From Hydrogenophaga taeniospiralis CCUG 15921 (GTDB taxonomy: Bacteria > Pseudomonadota > Gammaproteobacteria > Burkholderiales > Burkholderiaceae_C), in contig NZ_BCWR01000015.1 of the NCBI RefSeq assembly GCF_001592305.1, forward strand, positions 1 through 64,000: a stretch of DNA of 64,000 nt, written 5' to 3'. The notes below the pieces were generated by a model, which saw nothing but the letters and a program-made list of their open reading frames with translations, ran no database searches and was not told where the DNA came from. The position numbers and the translations under genes are program-made. Below, one piece after another: positions 1-7,619 of the stretch; position 1 is the first letter of the stretch; the number at the start of each line of letters is the position of its first letter.

Positions 1-1
1 G

Positions 2-145
2 TATTTCTATGTGTGTGGTCTGAAAAGCATGGAAGAGGGCGTGGTGCTGGCGCTGCGCGACGTGGCGACCCAGGCGGGGTTGAACTGGGAGCAGATCGGC
101 CAAGCGCTCAAGCGCGAGGGGCGTTTGCACCTCGAAACCTATTGA
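2..145 (+). CDS. boxA: BoxA-like benzoyl-CoA epoxidase reductase, 3' end only
   Basis: Only the last 47 codons are present; the gene enters from the left edge. The visible end begins YFYVCGLKSMEEGV, the NAD-binding tail of ferredoxin-NADP reductase folds, and closes with GRLHLETY, which resembles the end of BoxA, the NADPH-dependent flavin/iron-sulfur reductase that feeds electrons to the BoxB epoxidase in aerobic benzoyl-CoA breakdown. The family call rests on this short tail, so another reductase of the same fold is possible. boxB and the rest of the pathway would be expected to the left, outside the window. Confidence 0.65.
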   Translation, partial: YFYVCGLKSMEEGVVLALRDVATQAGLNWEQIGQALKREGRLHLETY

Positions 146-544
146 GTCGGCCCTGGATGTGAATCGGCACCAGGTCTGGCAGGGCAAGCGGATCGGCGAC
201 CATGCAACGCTGTGACCGAAAGTCCGGGCGACCGATTCCAGTGCCGGACCGGTGTTCGCAGTTGCGAGCGTGGATACACCCGATCACGGAGTGAGCCCGA
301 CGTCAAGCTCTTGCGCCGATTCACTGCCCATCGTGGAAGGTCTTCGAGATTTCGATTCGTTGTCCTGCTAGGATGCGTGCCGTCGAAAAGAGAGCAGACC
401 GTTTGGTAGCACGGTCGGTCGCTGGGAAGCGGTATCTCACTCCGGTCACGGACCCACGACACCCGACGCCTGGTTCAACCAGGCGATTTTGGTGTGTCGA
501 AGGGATCTTTCGTCGGCGCACCTGTCTTCAAATGTCAGGTCACC
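146..544. other. Non-coding gap with a strong hairpin
   Basis: About 400 bases separate the reductase end from the monooxygenase start. The short ORFs here have no recognisable motif and no consistent codon bias. The one clear structure is a perfect hairpin at 467-485 (arms CGCCTGG and CCAGGCG, loop TTCAA) followed by ATTTT. It could end transcription of the box genes or act in the leader of the monooxygenase. I see no convincing -35/-10 pair. Confidence 0.5.
467..490 (+). terminator. Hairpin, possible terminator
   Basis: Seven-base perfect stem CGCCTGG/CCAGGCG with loop TTCAA, followed by ATTTT. The T run is short, so termination efficiency is uncertain. It lies about 320 bases after the reductase stop and 55 before the monooxygenase start. 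Confidence 0.35.
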
Positions 545-1765
545 ATGAGTTTCAAAGTTGCCATCATCGGCGCCGGTATCGGCGGCCTCTGCTTGGCCCA
601 GTCGCTAAAAAGCGCGGGCATCGAGTTCCAGATTTTCGAGCGCGATTCCTCGCCTTCAGCACGACGACAGGGCTACCGCCTGCACCTCGACGCGGACGGC
701 ATCCATGCCTTGAAAGAGGCGCTTCCCGACCCGCTGTACAGGCTCCTCGAGGCCACCTCGATGACGCCTCTTCCCTATACGACCTTGCTGGATCCGGGTT
801 TCGGTCTGCGGCGACGGTTCCCGACCGACGACTACAGCAAGACGCAGCACCATGTCGCAAGCGGTATCGCGGCACACATCAACGTGAATCGCATCACCTT
901 GCGGCAGATACTCATGACCGGCCTGGAAGACCATATGCGTTTCGGTGCCGGGTTCGACCACTATCGATGCGACGCGCAGGGCGTGACCTTGGTGCTGTCC
1001 GACGGCGAGGAACTGCGTTTTGATCTGCTGGTGGGCGCCGATGGCGCTGGTTCGGCGGTCCGGCGCCAACGCGCGCCGCAAGCGAGGATGATGGATTCGG
1101 GAGCGCGGTCGATCTACGGCCGCCTCTCGGTGCCGCGGGCCCGGGACGTGGTGCCCGCTCACGCGCTGGCGGATCTGTTCACAGGTGTCACCAGCGAAGA
1201 CAAGATGATCCTGGGTCTTGGCCCTGTGCTGTTTCCCATGGAGCCGAGCCAGGCCGCGGGCCTGCTGACACCCGGTGCGCAACTCAGCGAGCAGCAGGAC
1301 TACCTGGGTTGCATTGTGGCTGGCCGCCGCGAGTTTTTTGGGTCGGATGAAGCCATGCGGGCCATGGACAGCGACAAACTCCAGGCGTTCGCGGCCACGG
1401 TGCTGCTGCGCAGGTGGTCGCCCTTGGCGGCACAAGTGGTCGAGGCGGGGGCGTCCGGCTCGTTCTTCTATATCAAGATGGAGTCCAGCGTGCCGTTTGA
1501 ACTCGATGCCTGCTCCCATGTGACGCTGCTGGGAGACGCCGCTCACACAATGACGCCGAGCCTGGGTCGGGGCGCCAATGTCGCCCTCCACGACGCCGCA
1601 TTGCTCGGGCGCCGCCTGGCCGAGGTGGCGCATGGCGAGACCTCGCTTGCCGTTGCCTTGCGTCGCTATGAGCAAATCATGATGGCCTATGGATTCGACG
1701 TCGTGCGTCACTCCGCAGAGATGGGCGCTCGGTTGCTCGGCCAGAACCCGCTGCCCCCGGGCTGA
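545..1765 (+). CDS. FAD-dependent monooxygenase (group A, aromatic hydroxylase-like)
   Basis: A 406-residue single-component flavoprotein that should use NAD(P)H and O2 to hydroxylate a small, probably aromatic, substrate in the cytoplasm. Visible motifs are the ADP-binding loop GAGIGG at residues 9-14, a LLVGADGAGSAVR segment (the DG motif binding FAD and NAD(P)H) and the GDAAHTMTPSLGRGAN segment that contacts the FAD ribityl chain. The start chosen places the FAD loop directly after the N-terminus; an in-frame upstream ATG at 494 adds 17 residues with no homology signal. Position after a BoxA-like gene fits aromatic catabolism, but the substrate cannot be read from sequence. There is no clear ribosome-binding site. 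Confidence 0.85.
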   Translation: MSFKVAIIGAGIGGLCLAQSLKSAGIEFQIFERDSSPSARRQGYRLHLDADGIHALKEALPDPLYRLLEATSMTPLPYTTLLDPGFGLRRRFPTDDYSKTQHHVASGIAAHINVNRITLRQILMTGLEDHMRFGAGFDHYRCDAQGVTLVLSDGEELRFDLLVGADGAGSAVRRQRAPQARMMDSGARSIYGRLSVPRARDVVPAHALADLFTGVTSEDKMILGLGPVLFPMEPSQAAGLLTPGAQLSEQQDYLGCIVAGRREFFGSDEAMRAMDSDKLQAFAATVLLRRWSPLAAQVVEAGASGSFFYIKMESSVPFELDACSHVTLLGDAAHTMTPSLGRGANVALHDAALLGRRLAEVAHGETSLAVALRRYEQIMMAYGFDVVRHSAEMGARLLGQNPLPPG

Positions 1766-1917
1766 GAGATCGTTTGTGGTGACCGTGTCGTCCATCCCGT
1801 GGTGTGTGTCGGCTGCGAGCGAAGCGCATTCCCCTGCGCCTCCCGTGGTTGACCATCCAAGCGCACAGGGGCATGCTCTACGAGGGCAAGCTCCTGTGCT
1901 TTTTCAGGGTATTCCCT

Positions 1918-1939
1918 CGGGCACGCAAGAGGGTGCCCG
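1918..1939. repeat. Inverted repeat upstream of the DUF3305 gene
   Basis: Arms CGGGCAC (1918-1924) and GTGCCCG (1933-1939) flank an 8-base spacer. It ends 2 bases before the TGCGACAA palindrome, so the two could form a composite control region. No T run follows, so it is not a classical terminator. Confidence 0.4.
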
Positions 1940-1941
1940 TT

Positions 1942-1958
1942 TGCGACAAATTGTCGCG
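1942..1958. promoter_or_regulatory. Palindromic operator-like site, copy 1
   Basis: The sequence TGCGACAAATTGTCGCG contains a perfect 15-base palindrome (GCGACAA-A-TTGTCGC). The same 17 bases, differing only at the centre, occur at 11354-11370 in the activator/fdh intergenic region. The site ends about 27 bases before the chosen start of the formate dehydrogenase assembly operon, so it would overlap or flank its promoter. The layout GCGAC-N5-GTCGC also fits the loose GCGNC-Nx-GNCGC pattern reported for RegA/PrrA-type regulators. The binding protein is unknown. Confidence 0.6.
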
Positions 1959-1984
1959 ATGCATGCCTTACATTGCCGCTTGTG

Positions 1985-2608
1985 ATGGCCGAACATATGA
2001 ACGAGACAAGCGCCCCCGCGCGCCCCGCCATCGAGGTGGACGTGGTGATGCGCCGTGAACCGGTCAGCGGCCCCATGAGCCGCTGGCAAGCTTGGCGCTG
2101 GGTGCTCGCCGACGTGCTGCTGCACAGCACCCCCGACGAAACCACCGCGAGCGAACCCGCCGCATCGCACGAGCCGCAGGCGGTGGAGCCGGTCGAAGGC
2201 TCGGCGGAGCACCCCGGCACGCACTGGCTGTTTCCGCGCTTTCGCGTGGAGCTGTTCCGCGACGATGCCGAAGGCTATTTCCTGAACCTGAACAGCCCCA
2301 GCCCCTGTTTCTGGGTGGTCTGGCGCCCCGACGACGAGCGCCTGCTGGACGGCGAACCCATGGCCGTGCCGCAGACCGTCACGCTGAGCTACCACGACGC
2401 CGGACGCTGGCTCGACGCGCAGGAGCGGGTGGAGCAGGTGGCGGCCTCGGACGATGTGACCGACTGGCTGCGCGGCTTCGTGGACGCCAACTACCAGCCC
2501 GAGCCCAAGCGCCGCCAGCGGCCGCAAAGCTTCCAGGCGCTGACCGACCGTTTCGGTCAGCCGGTTCGCATTTCCACCGAGAAAAAAGGCGCAGGGCCCC
2601 AACGATGA
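1985..2608 (+). CDS. DUF3305 protein (formate dehydrogenase assembly cluster)
   Basis: A 207-residue soluble protein resembling DUF3305 proteins, encoded beside periplasmic formate dehydrogenases in many proteobacteria and usually paired with DUF3306; their biochemical role is not established. Conserved-looking parts are the start of the domain (MRREPVSGPMSRWQAWRW, near residues 19-36) and the central segment FPRFRVELFRDDAEGYFLNL. Neither possible ATG (1985, or 1997 four codons later) has a good Shine-Dalgarno sequence. It is first in an assembly operon and overlaps the next gene by ATGA. A palindrome shared with the structural operon lies just upstream. Confidence 0.8.
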   Translation: MAEHMNETSAPARPAIEVDVVMRREPVSGPMSRWQAWRWVLADVLLHSTPDETTASEPAASHEPQAVEPVEGSAEHPGTHWLFPRFRVELFRDDAEGYFLNLNSPSPCFWVVWRPDDERLLDGEPMAVPQTVTLSYHDAGRWLDAQERVEQVAASDDVTDWLRGFVDANYQPEPKRRQRPQSFQALTDRFGQPVRISTEKKGAGPQR

Positions 2609-3447
2609 CACTCCGCATCGGTATCAGCGCCCGTTTGCTGCACGATCCACCACCCGGTCTGGGCCTGCCGCAGAAGCGGCTGCAGTTCCTGGAAAGCTCC
2701 ATGGCGCACTGGATCATGGCCCACCGGGCGATCGCGCTGATGGTCCCCTTCATCGACGAGGAAAGTCCCTTGTCGGCCAACCGCGCGCCCATGACCGAAC
2801 TGGTCGATCTGCTCGATGGCCTGGTCCTGCAGGGTGGCATCGACATCTGCCCGGAAACCTACGGTGACACACTGCGCGACCCGGCCTGGGCCGGCGACGC
2901 CGTGCGCGACCGCTACGAGCTCAATCTCCTGCGCGGCTTCATCGCGGCGGGCAAGCCGGTGCTTGGGGTGTGCCGCGGAGCCCAGCTCATCAACGTCTAT
3001 TTCGGTGGCAGCCTGGTGCAGGACATCCCTTCGCAGCGCCCCGGAACCATCCAGCACCAGGACACCACGCGCTACGACCGGCTGACGCACGAGGTGCATT
3101 TCGAGACTGGATCTTCGCTGCAGCGCTTGTATGGCAACAGCGTGCCGCACCGCGTCACCAGCATCCACCACCAGTGCGTGGACCGCCTGGGCGAGGGGCT
3201 GGTGGTGGAGGCCGTCAGCTCGAAGGACGGCATCATCGAAGCCATCCGGCACACCGGCCCGGGCTATGTGCTGGGCGTGCAGTGGCATCCCGAATTCCAC
3301 CTCACGCCAGGCGAAGAGATGCAGGGTCTGCTCGACAGCGGTCCGATGATGATGGACTTTCTGCGCGCCGCGCTGGCACGCGCCGACCGCCACCAGAGCG
3401 GTGCGGCCGTGGTGCACCCCGGTGTGCCCCTGTCTGCGCGATCATGA
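2605..3447 (+). CDS. PuuD-like class I glutamine amidotransferase (gamma-glutamyl hydrolase family)
   Basis: A 280-residue class I amidotransferase fold. The catalytic set is complete: nucleophile Cys123 in GVCRGAQ, and His228 and Glu230 in QWHPEFH. Family members such as PuuD hydrolyse gamma-glutamyl-GABA or related gamma-glutamyl amides. No synthase domain is attached, so it should act as a free hydrolase. It overlaps both the DUF3305 gene before it and the DUF3306 gene after it by ATGA, so it is physically and probably translationally locked into a formate dehydrogenase assembly operon. Why such a hydrolase is there is unclear; the substrate is not predictable here. Confidence 0.85.
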   Translation: MTLRIGISARLLHDPPPGLGLPQKRLQFLESSMAHWIMAHRAIALMVPFIDEESPLSANRAPMTELVDLLDGLVLQGGIDICPETYGDTLRDPAWAGDAVRDRYELNLLRGFIAAGKPVLGVCRGAQLINVYFGGSLVQDIPSQRPGTIQHQDTTRYDRLTHEVHFETGSSLQRLYGNSVPHRVTSIHHQCVDRLGEGLVVEAVSSKDGIIEAIRHTGPGYVLGVQWHPEFHLTPGEEMQGLLDSGPMMMDFLRAALARADRHQSGAAVVHPGVPLSARS

Positions 3448-4103
3448 AACCCGACGAAGACGACAACTTCTTCTCGCGCTGGTCGCGGCGCAAGGCGCAG
3501 GTGCGCTCCGGGCAGCCCTTGCCCGCCGAGCCGCCAGCGCCTGAGCCCCCGGTGGCTGTGGCCCCGGTGACCGCACCAGGCGCTGTCGAAGGCTTGGCGC
3601 CAGCGACCTCGCCACCGCCGGTTTCTGCCGGGCCGGCGGAGCCCCCGCCCGCACCCACGCTGGAAGACGTGGCCCGCCTGTCGCTCGACGGTGACTTCAA
3701 GCCTTTCGTGGCGCGCGGCGTGCCGGCCGAGGTGCGCAACGCCGCGGTGAAAAAGCTCTTCACCGACCCGCGCTACAACGTGATGGACGGACTCGACATC
3801 TACATCGACGATTATTCGAAACCCAGCCCGCTGTCCGCCGTTGACATGGCCAAGATGGTGGGCGCGCAATTCCTGAAACTGGTCGACGACCCCAACGAAG
3901 TGAAACCCCCGGTGGCGCCTGTCCCCGTTGCAGCCACCGAAGCACACGCCGCAGAGCCCGAAGAGGCCCCCGCACTCCAGGTTGATGCGCCCGAACAGGT
4001 CGCCCAGCCAGACCCACCAGAACCCCACGATGACCACGCTGATCTGCAACTGCAACCAGACCATGCCGCTGAACCCCAAGACCCTGGGCGAGGCGCTGGA
4101 TGA
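3444..4103 (+). CDS. DUF3306 protein (formate dehydrogenase assembly cluster)
   Basis: A 219-residue protein resembling DUF3306, the usual partner of DUF3305 beside formate dehydrogenase genes. The N-terminal DDNFFSRWSRRK motif is typical of the family; a proline/alanine-rich linker spans about residues 24-72. The core follows with the DGDFKPF, VKKLFTDPRYNVMDGLD and YSKP segments. The C-terminal 50 residues are low-complexity, acidic and proline-rich. The start overlaps the amidotransferase stop by ATGA, and the C-terminus overlaps the next gene by 74 bases in another frame, an unusually long overlap that supports translational coupling. Molecular function unknown. Confidence 0.8.
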   Translation: MKPDEDDNFFSRWSRRKAQVRSGQPLPAEPPAPEPPVAVAPVTAPGAVEGLAPATSPPPVSAGPAEPPPAPTLEDVARLSLDGDFKPFVARGVPAEVRNAAVKKLFTDPRYNVMDGLDIYIDDYSKPSPLSAVDMAKMVGAQFLKLVDDPNEVKPPVAPVPVAATEAHAAEPEEAPALQVDAPEQVAQPDPPEPHDDHADLQLQPDHAAEPQDPGRGAG

Positions 4104-6141
4104 AGACCTGACGCTGCACACCACCTTGTGCCGCCGCGACGCGCCCGCCTTCCAGAAGGCCTGCCGCAGCAGCGACGATCTGGTGGTGGCCTGCACGCAG
4201 GAAAGCCGGCTGTTCACTGAGCTCTCGGAGCAGACCGAAGGCGCGGTGTCGCTCGACGTGCGGCCGATCCGTTTCGTGAACCTCCGCGAAACCGGCGGCT
4301 GGGGCCGCGAGGCCGCGCAGTCCACGCCGAAGATGGCGGCGCTGCTCACCGCGGCGCGCCTGCCCGAGGCCGAACCCGTGCCCACGGTGACCTACACCAG
4401 CGAAGGCCGCTTGCTGATCATCGGGGCGCTGGAAGACGCCGAACGCGCCGCGGACCTGGTGGCCGACGCGCTGGACGTGACGATCATGGCCACCGGTGGC
4501 GCCGGCATGCAGGCGCGCCGCTACCCCGTGATCGCGGGCGAGCTGCCGCAGGTGCGCGGCTGGCTCGGCGCCTTTGAAGTGCAGTGGCGCACCAGCAACC
4601 CGATCGACCTGGACCTGTGCACGCGCTGCAACGCCTGCATCGCCGCCTGCCCGGAAGACGCCATCGGCCTGGACTACCAGATCGACATGGACCGCTGCCG
4701 CTCGCACCGCGCTTGCGTGAAGGCGTGTGAGGCCGCGGGCGCGATCAACTTCCAGCGCGAGCCGCAGAGCCACAGCGAAAGCTTCGACCTGGTGCTGGAC
4801 CTGCGCAAGACCCCAGCCTTCACACAGCACGCCCTGCCGCAGGGCTACACGCACCTGCCCGGTGGTCTGGGCGATGCCGCAGCCCTGCAGGCGCTGATCC
4901 GCCTGCGCGATCTGGTGGGCGAGTTCGAGAAACCGAAGTTCTTCACCTACAAGCAGAAGCTCTGCGCGCACGGCCGCAACGAGCAAGTGGGCTGCAACGC
5001 CTGTGTCGACATCTGCTCGGCCTCGGCCATCAGCAGCGACCTCAAGCGCAACCAGATCGTCGTCAACCCCAACCTCTGCGTGGGCTGCGGCACCTGCACC
5101 ACCGTCTGCCCCACCGGCGCGCTCAGCTACGCCTACCCGCGTGCCAGCGAGCAGGGCGTGAAGCTGCGCACCCTGCTGGCCACCTACGCCAAAGCCGGCG
5201 GCAAGGACGCCGCCCTGTTGCTGCACAGCCAGGAAGCGGGCGCCGCGCTGATCGGCGACCTGGGCCGCGCCGCCGCGCTGGACAAGACCGTGCGCGGTGT
5301 GCCCGCGCGCGTGATCCCGCTGCCGCTCTGGCACACCGCGTCCATGGGGCTGGACGTCTGGCTCACCGCCTTTGCCTACGGCGCGTCGCAGGTCTGGGTG
5401 TTGATGACCGGCGAAGAAGCGCCGCAGTACCGCGACGCCGTGCGCGAGCAGATGGCGGTGGCGCAGGCCATCGTCAGCGGTCTGGGCTACAGCGGGCAGC
5501 ACTTCCAGCTGCTGGAAGCCCGCGACGCGCGCGACCTCATGGCACTGGACGAGGCGCTGGGCGCCGCGCCGGCCCAGGGCGTGTCGCGCCGCGCCAGCTT
5601 CGCCGTGCAGGCCGACAAGCGCGCCACGCTCGAACTCGCGCTCGACCATGTGATGCAGGACAGCGCCGCGCAACGCCAGACGGGGCCAGAGGCCCTGCCG
5701 CTGCCGGCGGCCTCGCTGCTGGGCAGCATCGCCGTCAACCCGGACGCCTGCACCCTGTGTCTGAGCTGCGTGAGCGCCTGCCCGGCCAGCGCGCTGCAGG
5801 ACAACGCCGATCGCCCACAGCTGCGCTTCATCGAAAAGAACTGCGTGCAGTGCGGTCTGTGCGAAAAAACCTGCCCGGAAAACGCCATCACCCTGCAACC
5901 GCGCCTGCTGCTCACCGAGCAGCGCAAGCAACTGCGCGTGCTCAACGAGGCCCAGCCCTACCAGTGCGTGCGCTGCGGCAAACCCTTCGGCACGCTCAAG
6001 GGCATCGAGGTCATGCTGGGCAAACTGTCGGGCCACGCCATGTTCCAGGGCGAGGCGCTGGAGCGCCTGAAAATGTGCGGCGACTGCCGCGTGGTGGACA
6101 TCTATTCGAACCCGGGCGAGACCCGCATCACGGACCTCTGA
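4030..6141 (+). CDS. Large multi-[4Fe-4S] polyferredoxin of the formate dehydrogenase cluster
   Basis: A 703-residue soluble iron-sulfur protein, probably an electron carrier or maturation factor for formate dehydrogenase. A Cys-containing N-terminal region (CNCN near residue 7) precedes a ferredoxin pair: a classical motif at Cys197/200/203/207, then a variant at Cys223-x2-His226-x2-Cys229-x3-Cys233 where the second Cys is replaced by His. Further motifs are GCNACVDIC, CVGCGTCTTVCP, CTLCLSCVSACP and CVQCGLCEKTCP. Between them lies a region like the flavin/thiol domains of HdrA/MvhD-type proteins, by eye only. A C-terminal CVRC...CGDC pair suggests a metal knuckle. The ATG used begins the recognisable sequence and overlaps DUF3306 by 74 bases. 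Confidence 0.8.
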   Translation: MTTLICNCNQTMPLNPKTLGEALDEDLTLHTTLCRRDAPAFQKACRSSDDLVVACTQESRLFTELSEQTEGAVSLDVRPIRFVNLRETGGWGREAAQSTPKMAALLTAARLPEAEPVPTVTYTSEGRLLIIGALEDAERAADLVADALDVTIMATGGAGMQARRYPVIAGELPQVRGWLGAFEVQWRTSNPIDLDLCTRCNACIAACPEDAIGLDYQIDMDRCRSHRACVKACEAAGAINFQREPQSHSESFDLVLDLRKTPAFTQHALPQGYTHLPGGLGDAAALQALIRLRDLVGEFEKPKFFTYKQKLCAHGRNEQVGCNACVDICSASAISSDLKRNQIVVNPNLCVGCGTCTTVCPTGALSYAYPRASEQGVKLRTLLATYAKAGGKDAALLLHSQEAGAALIGDLGRAAALDKTVRGVPARVIPLPLWHTASMGLDVWLTAFAYGASQVWVLMTGEEAPQYRDAVREQMAVAQAIVSGLGYSGQHFQLLEARDARDLMALDEALGAAPAQGVSRRASFAVQADKRATLELALDHVMQDSAAQRQTGPEALPLPAASLLGSIAVNPDACTLCLSCVSACPASALQDNADRPQLRFIEKNCVQCGLCEKTCPENAITLQPRLLLTEQRKQLRVLNEAQPYQCVRCGKPFGTLKGIEVMLGKLSGHAMFQGEALERLKMCGDCRVVDIYSNPGETRITDL

Positions 6142-6143
6142 CC

Positions 6144-6761
6144 ATGACCGATTCCATCCCCGTGTCTTCCGCCCTCGACGAAGAAACCGCCCGTGCCGAG
6201 GTGTACGGCCTGCTGGCCGCGCTGTTCTACGCGCCGCCCACGCCCGAGCTGCTGGCCCAACTGCGCGTGGCCGTGACCGAAGCACCCGCGCCCGGCGGTT
6301 TTCTGGAAGAACCCTGGCGCCAGTTCGTGGGCAGCGCGCGCGAGCTGAGCGACCAGCAAGTGGCCGACGAATACGACGCCCTGTTCGGCGGCGTGGGCAA
6401 GCCCGAGGTCTACCTGTTCGGCTCGTACTACCTCAGCGGCTTCCTCAACGAAAAGCCCTTGGCCGCCCTGCGCGGCGACCTGGCCGCCCTGGGTCTGGCA
6501 CGCGACGAAACCATGAACGAGACCGAAGACCACTTCGCCTGCGTCTGCGAAGTCATGCGCTACCTGATCGCCGGCGACGACGTGGAAGTGGCCAACCTCA
6601 CGCAGCAGCAGAAGTTCTTCAGCACCCATGTGCAGAGCTGGGCGCCGGCGCTGTGCGAAGCCATCACCGCCCACCCCAAGGCGCGCTTCTACGCAGCGCT
6701 GGCCGGGTTCACGGCTGCGTTCGTCAGTGTGGAGACGCAGGGGTTTGATTTGATGGTGTGA
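6144..6761 (+). CDS. TorD/DmsD-family molybdoenzyme chaperone
   Basis: A 205-residue all-helical protein of the TorD family of cytoplasmic redox-enzyme maturation chaperones, which bind the Tat signal or apo-form of molybdoenzymes while cofactor is inserted. Family-like segments are the helix beginning EVYGLLAALFYAPP, the EYDALFGG segment with the following LFGSYYLSGF, and the DHFACVCEVMRYLI helix. It starts 2 bases after the polyferredoxin stop and closes the assembly operon. The obvious client is the Tat-exported FdhA encoded in this locus; that is inferred from context. Confidence 0.8.
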   Translation: MTDSIPVSSALDEETARAEVYGLLAALFYAPPTPELLAQLRVAVTEAPAPGGFLEEPWRQFVGSARELSDQQVADEYDALFGGVGKPEVYLFGSYYLSGFLNEKPLAALRGDLAALGLARDETMNETEDHFACVCEVMRYLIAGDDVEVANLTQQQKFFSTHVQSWAPALCEAITAHPKARFYAALAGFTAAFVSVETQGFDLMV

Positions 6762-6782
6762 AGGGGCTACGCTTTCGGTTCG

Positions 6783-7416
6783 ATGACCAACCGCTACCAA
6801 ACCACTGGGGCCGAGGGCGAGTTCGAGCCCGGCTCGAACGGGCAGGTGCTGCGCAACCTGGTGGGCATCACCTCGGTCGACGACATGGACGAATTGGAGT
6901 TGCGACTGCTGGGCGAGCTGTACGACGAAGTGTTGCTGCAGGACTTCCCCGACCGGGCACTCACCGTCGAAGACCTCAAGCGCTGGCACCACCAGTGGCT
7001 GGGCAACGTGTACCCGTGGGCGGGGCAGGAGCGTTCGGTGAACCTGGGCAAGGGAGGCTTTCAATTCGCCACTGCCGGGCCTGCTCTTGGATTTCGAGCG
7101 GCAATACCTGGCAAGGTGGACATCTTGCTGGCAACTCGCCCCCGCCGAGATTGTGAACGCCATCGCGGTGACCCATGTGGAGCTGGTCTTGATTCATCCG
7201 TTCCGCGAGGGCAATGGGCGCTTGGCCCGTCTGCTGGCCGATGTGATGGCCGTGCAGGCTGGCCATGAGCCTATGGACTACAGCAGTTGGGAGCAGCGCA
7301 AGCCGGCGTACGTCGGTGCCATTCACGCCGGGTTGTCGGGCGACTACAGCCCCATGGGCCAGTTCGTGGCCGAAGCCATGGCCGCTGGCGATGCCAGCCT
7401 CAGCGGGCCAGCTTGA
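6783..7416 (+). pseudogene. Fic-domain protein gene with a frameshift
   Basis: Two overlapping frames together encode one Fic (filamentation induced by cAMP) protein of about 210 residues. The first frame gives the N-terminal part, including GNVYPWAGQERSVNLGKGGF. The second, beginning near 7080, supplies FERQYLARW and the catalytic motif HPFREGNGRLAR, whose His normally drives AMP transfer to target hydroxyls. The frame changes between about 7066 and 7085, consistent with one extra base or two missing. As read, no single product carries both halves, so it is either a recent pseudogene or an assembly/sequencing error. It starts 21 bases after torD. No inhibitory S/TxxxE(G/N) helix was recognised. 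Confidence 0.7.
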
Positions 7417-7564
7417 TGTGAGCGAAACGCACCGCGGGCTGTTGCAACTTCTGCTCCAGCTGGGTCACGCTGCGGCCCGTTTCCACGGCGGTGGAGCTGG
7501 CCACGGCGCGCAGCATGGCTTTGCTGCTGGGCTTCTTGCGTTGGGGCTCTGTGGACTTGAGCAT
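7400..7564 (-). CDS. Small 54-residue ORF, function unknown
   Basis: A complete ORF on the minus strand encodes a basic 54-residue protein starting MLKSTEPQRKKPSSKAM and ending AHIKLAR. Third codon positions are about 80% G or C, as in real genes here. It is convergent with the frameshifted Fic gene and overlaps its end by 17 bases, and it lies 55 bases beyond the kinase stop on the same strand. There is no good Shine-Dalgarno sequence. I recognise no family; it lacks membrane segments and cysteines. A link to Fic (for example an antitoxin) would be guesswork. Confidence 0.45.
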   Translation of the reverse strand: MLKSTEPQRKKPSSKAMLRAVASSTAVETGRSVTQLEQKLQQPAVRFAHIKLAR

Positions 7565-7619
7565 GCTGTGGTGTCGCGATGTCGGTGGTTGCTTAGTTTA
7601 CCGCTGGACCTCATAACGA

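Noticed and set aside
212-521. Short ORFs in the gap before the monooxygenase
   Set aside because: They overlap on both strands, are Arg-rich with no family signal, and lack ribosome sites.
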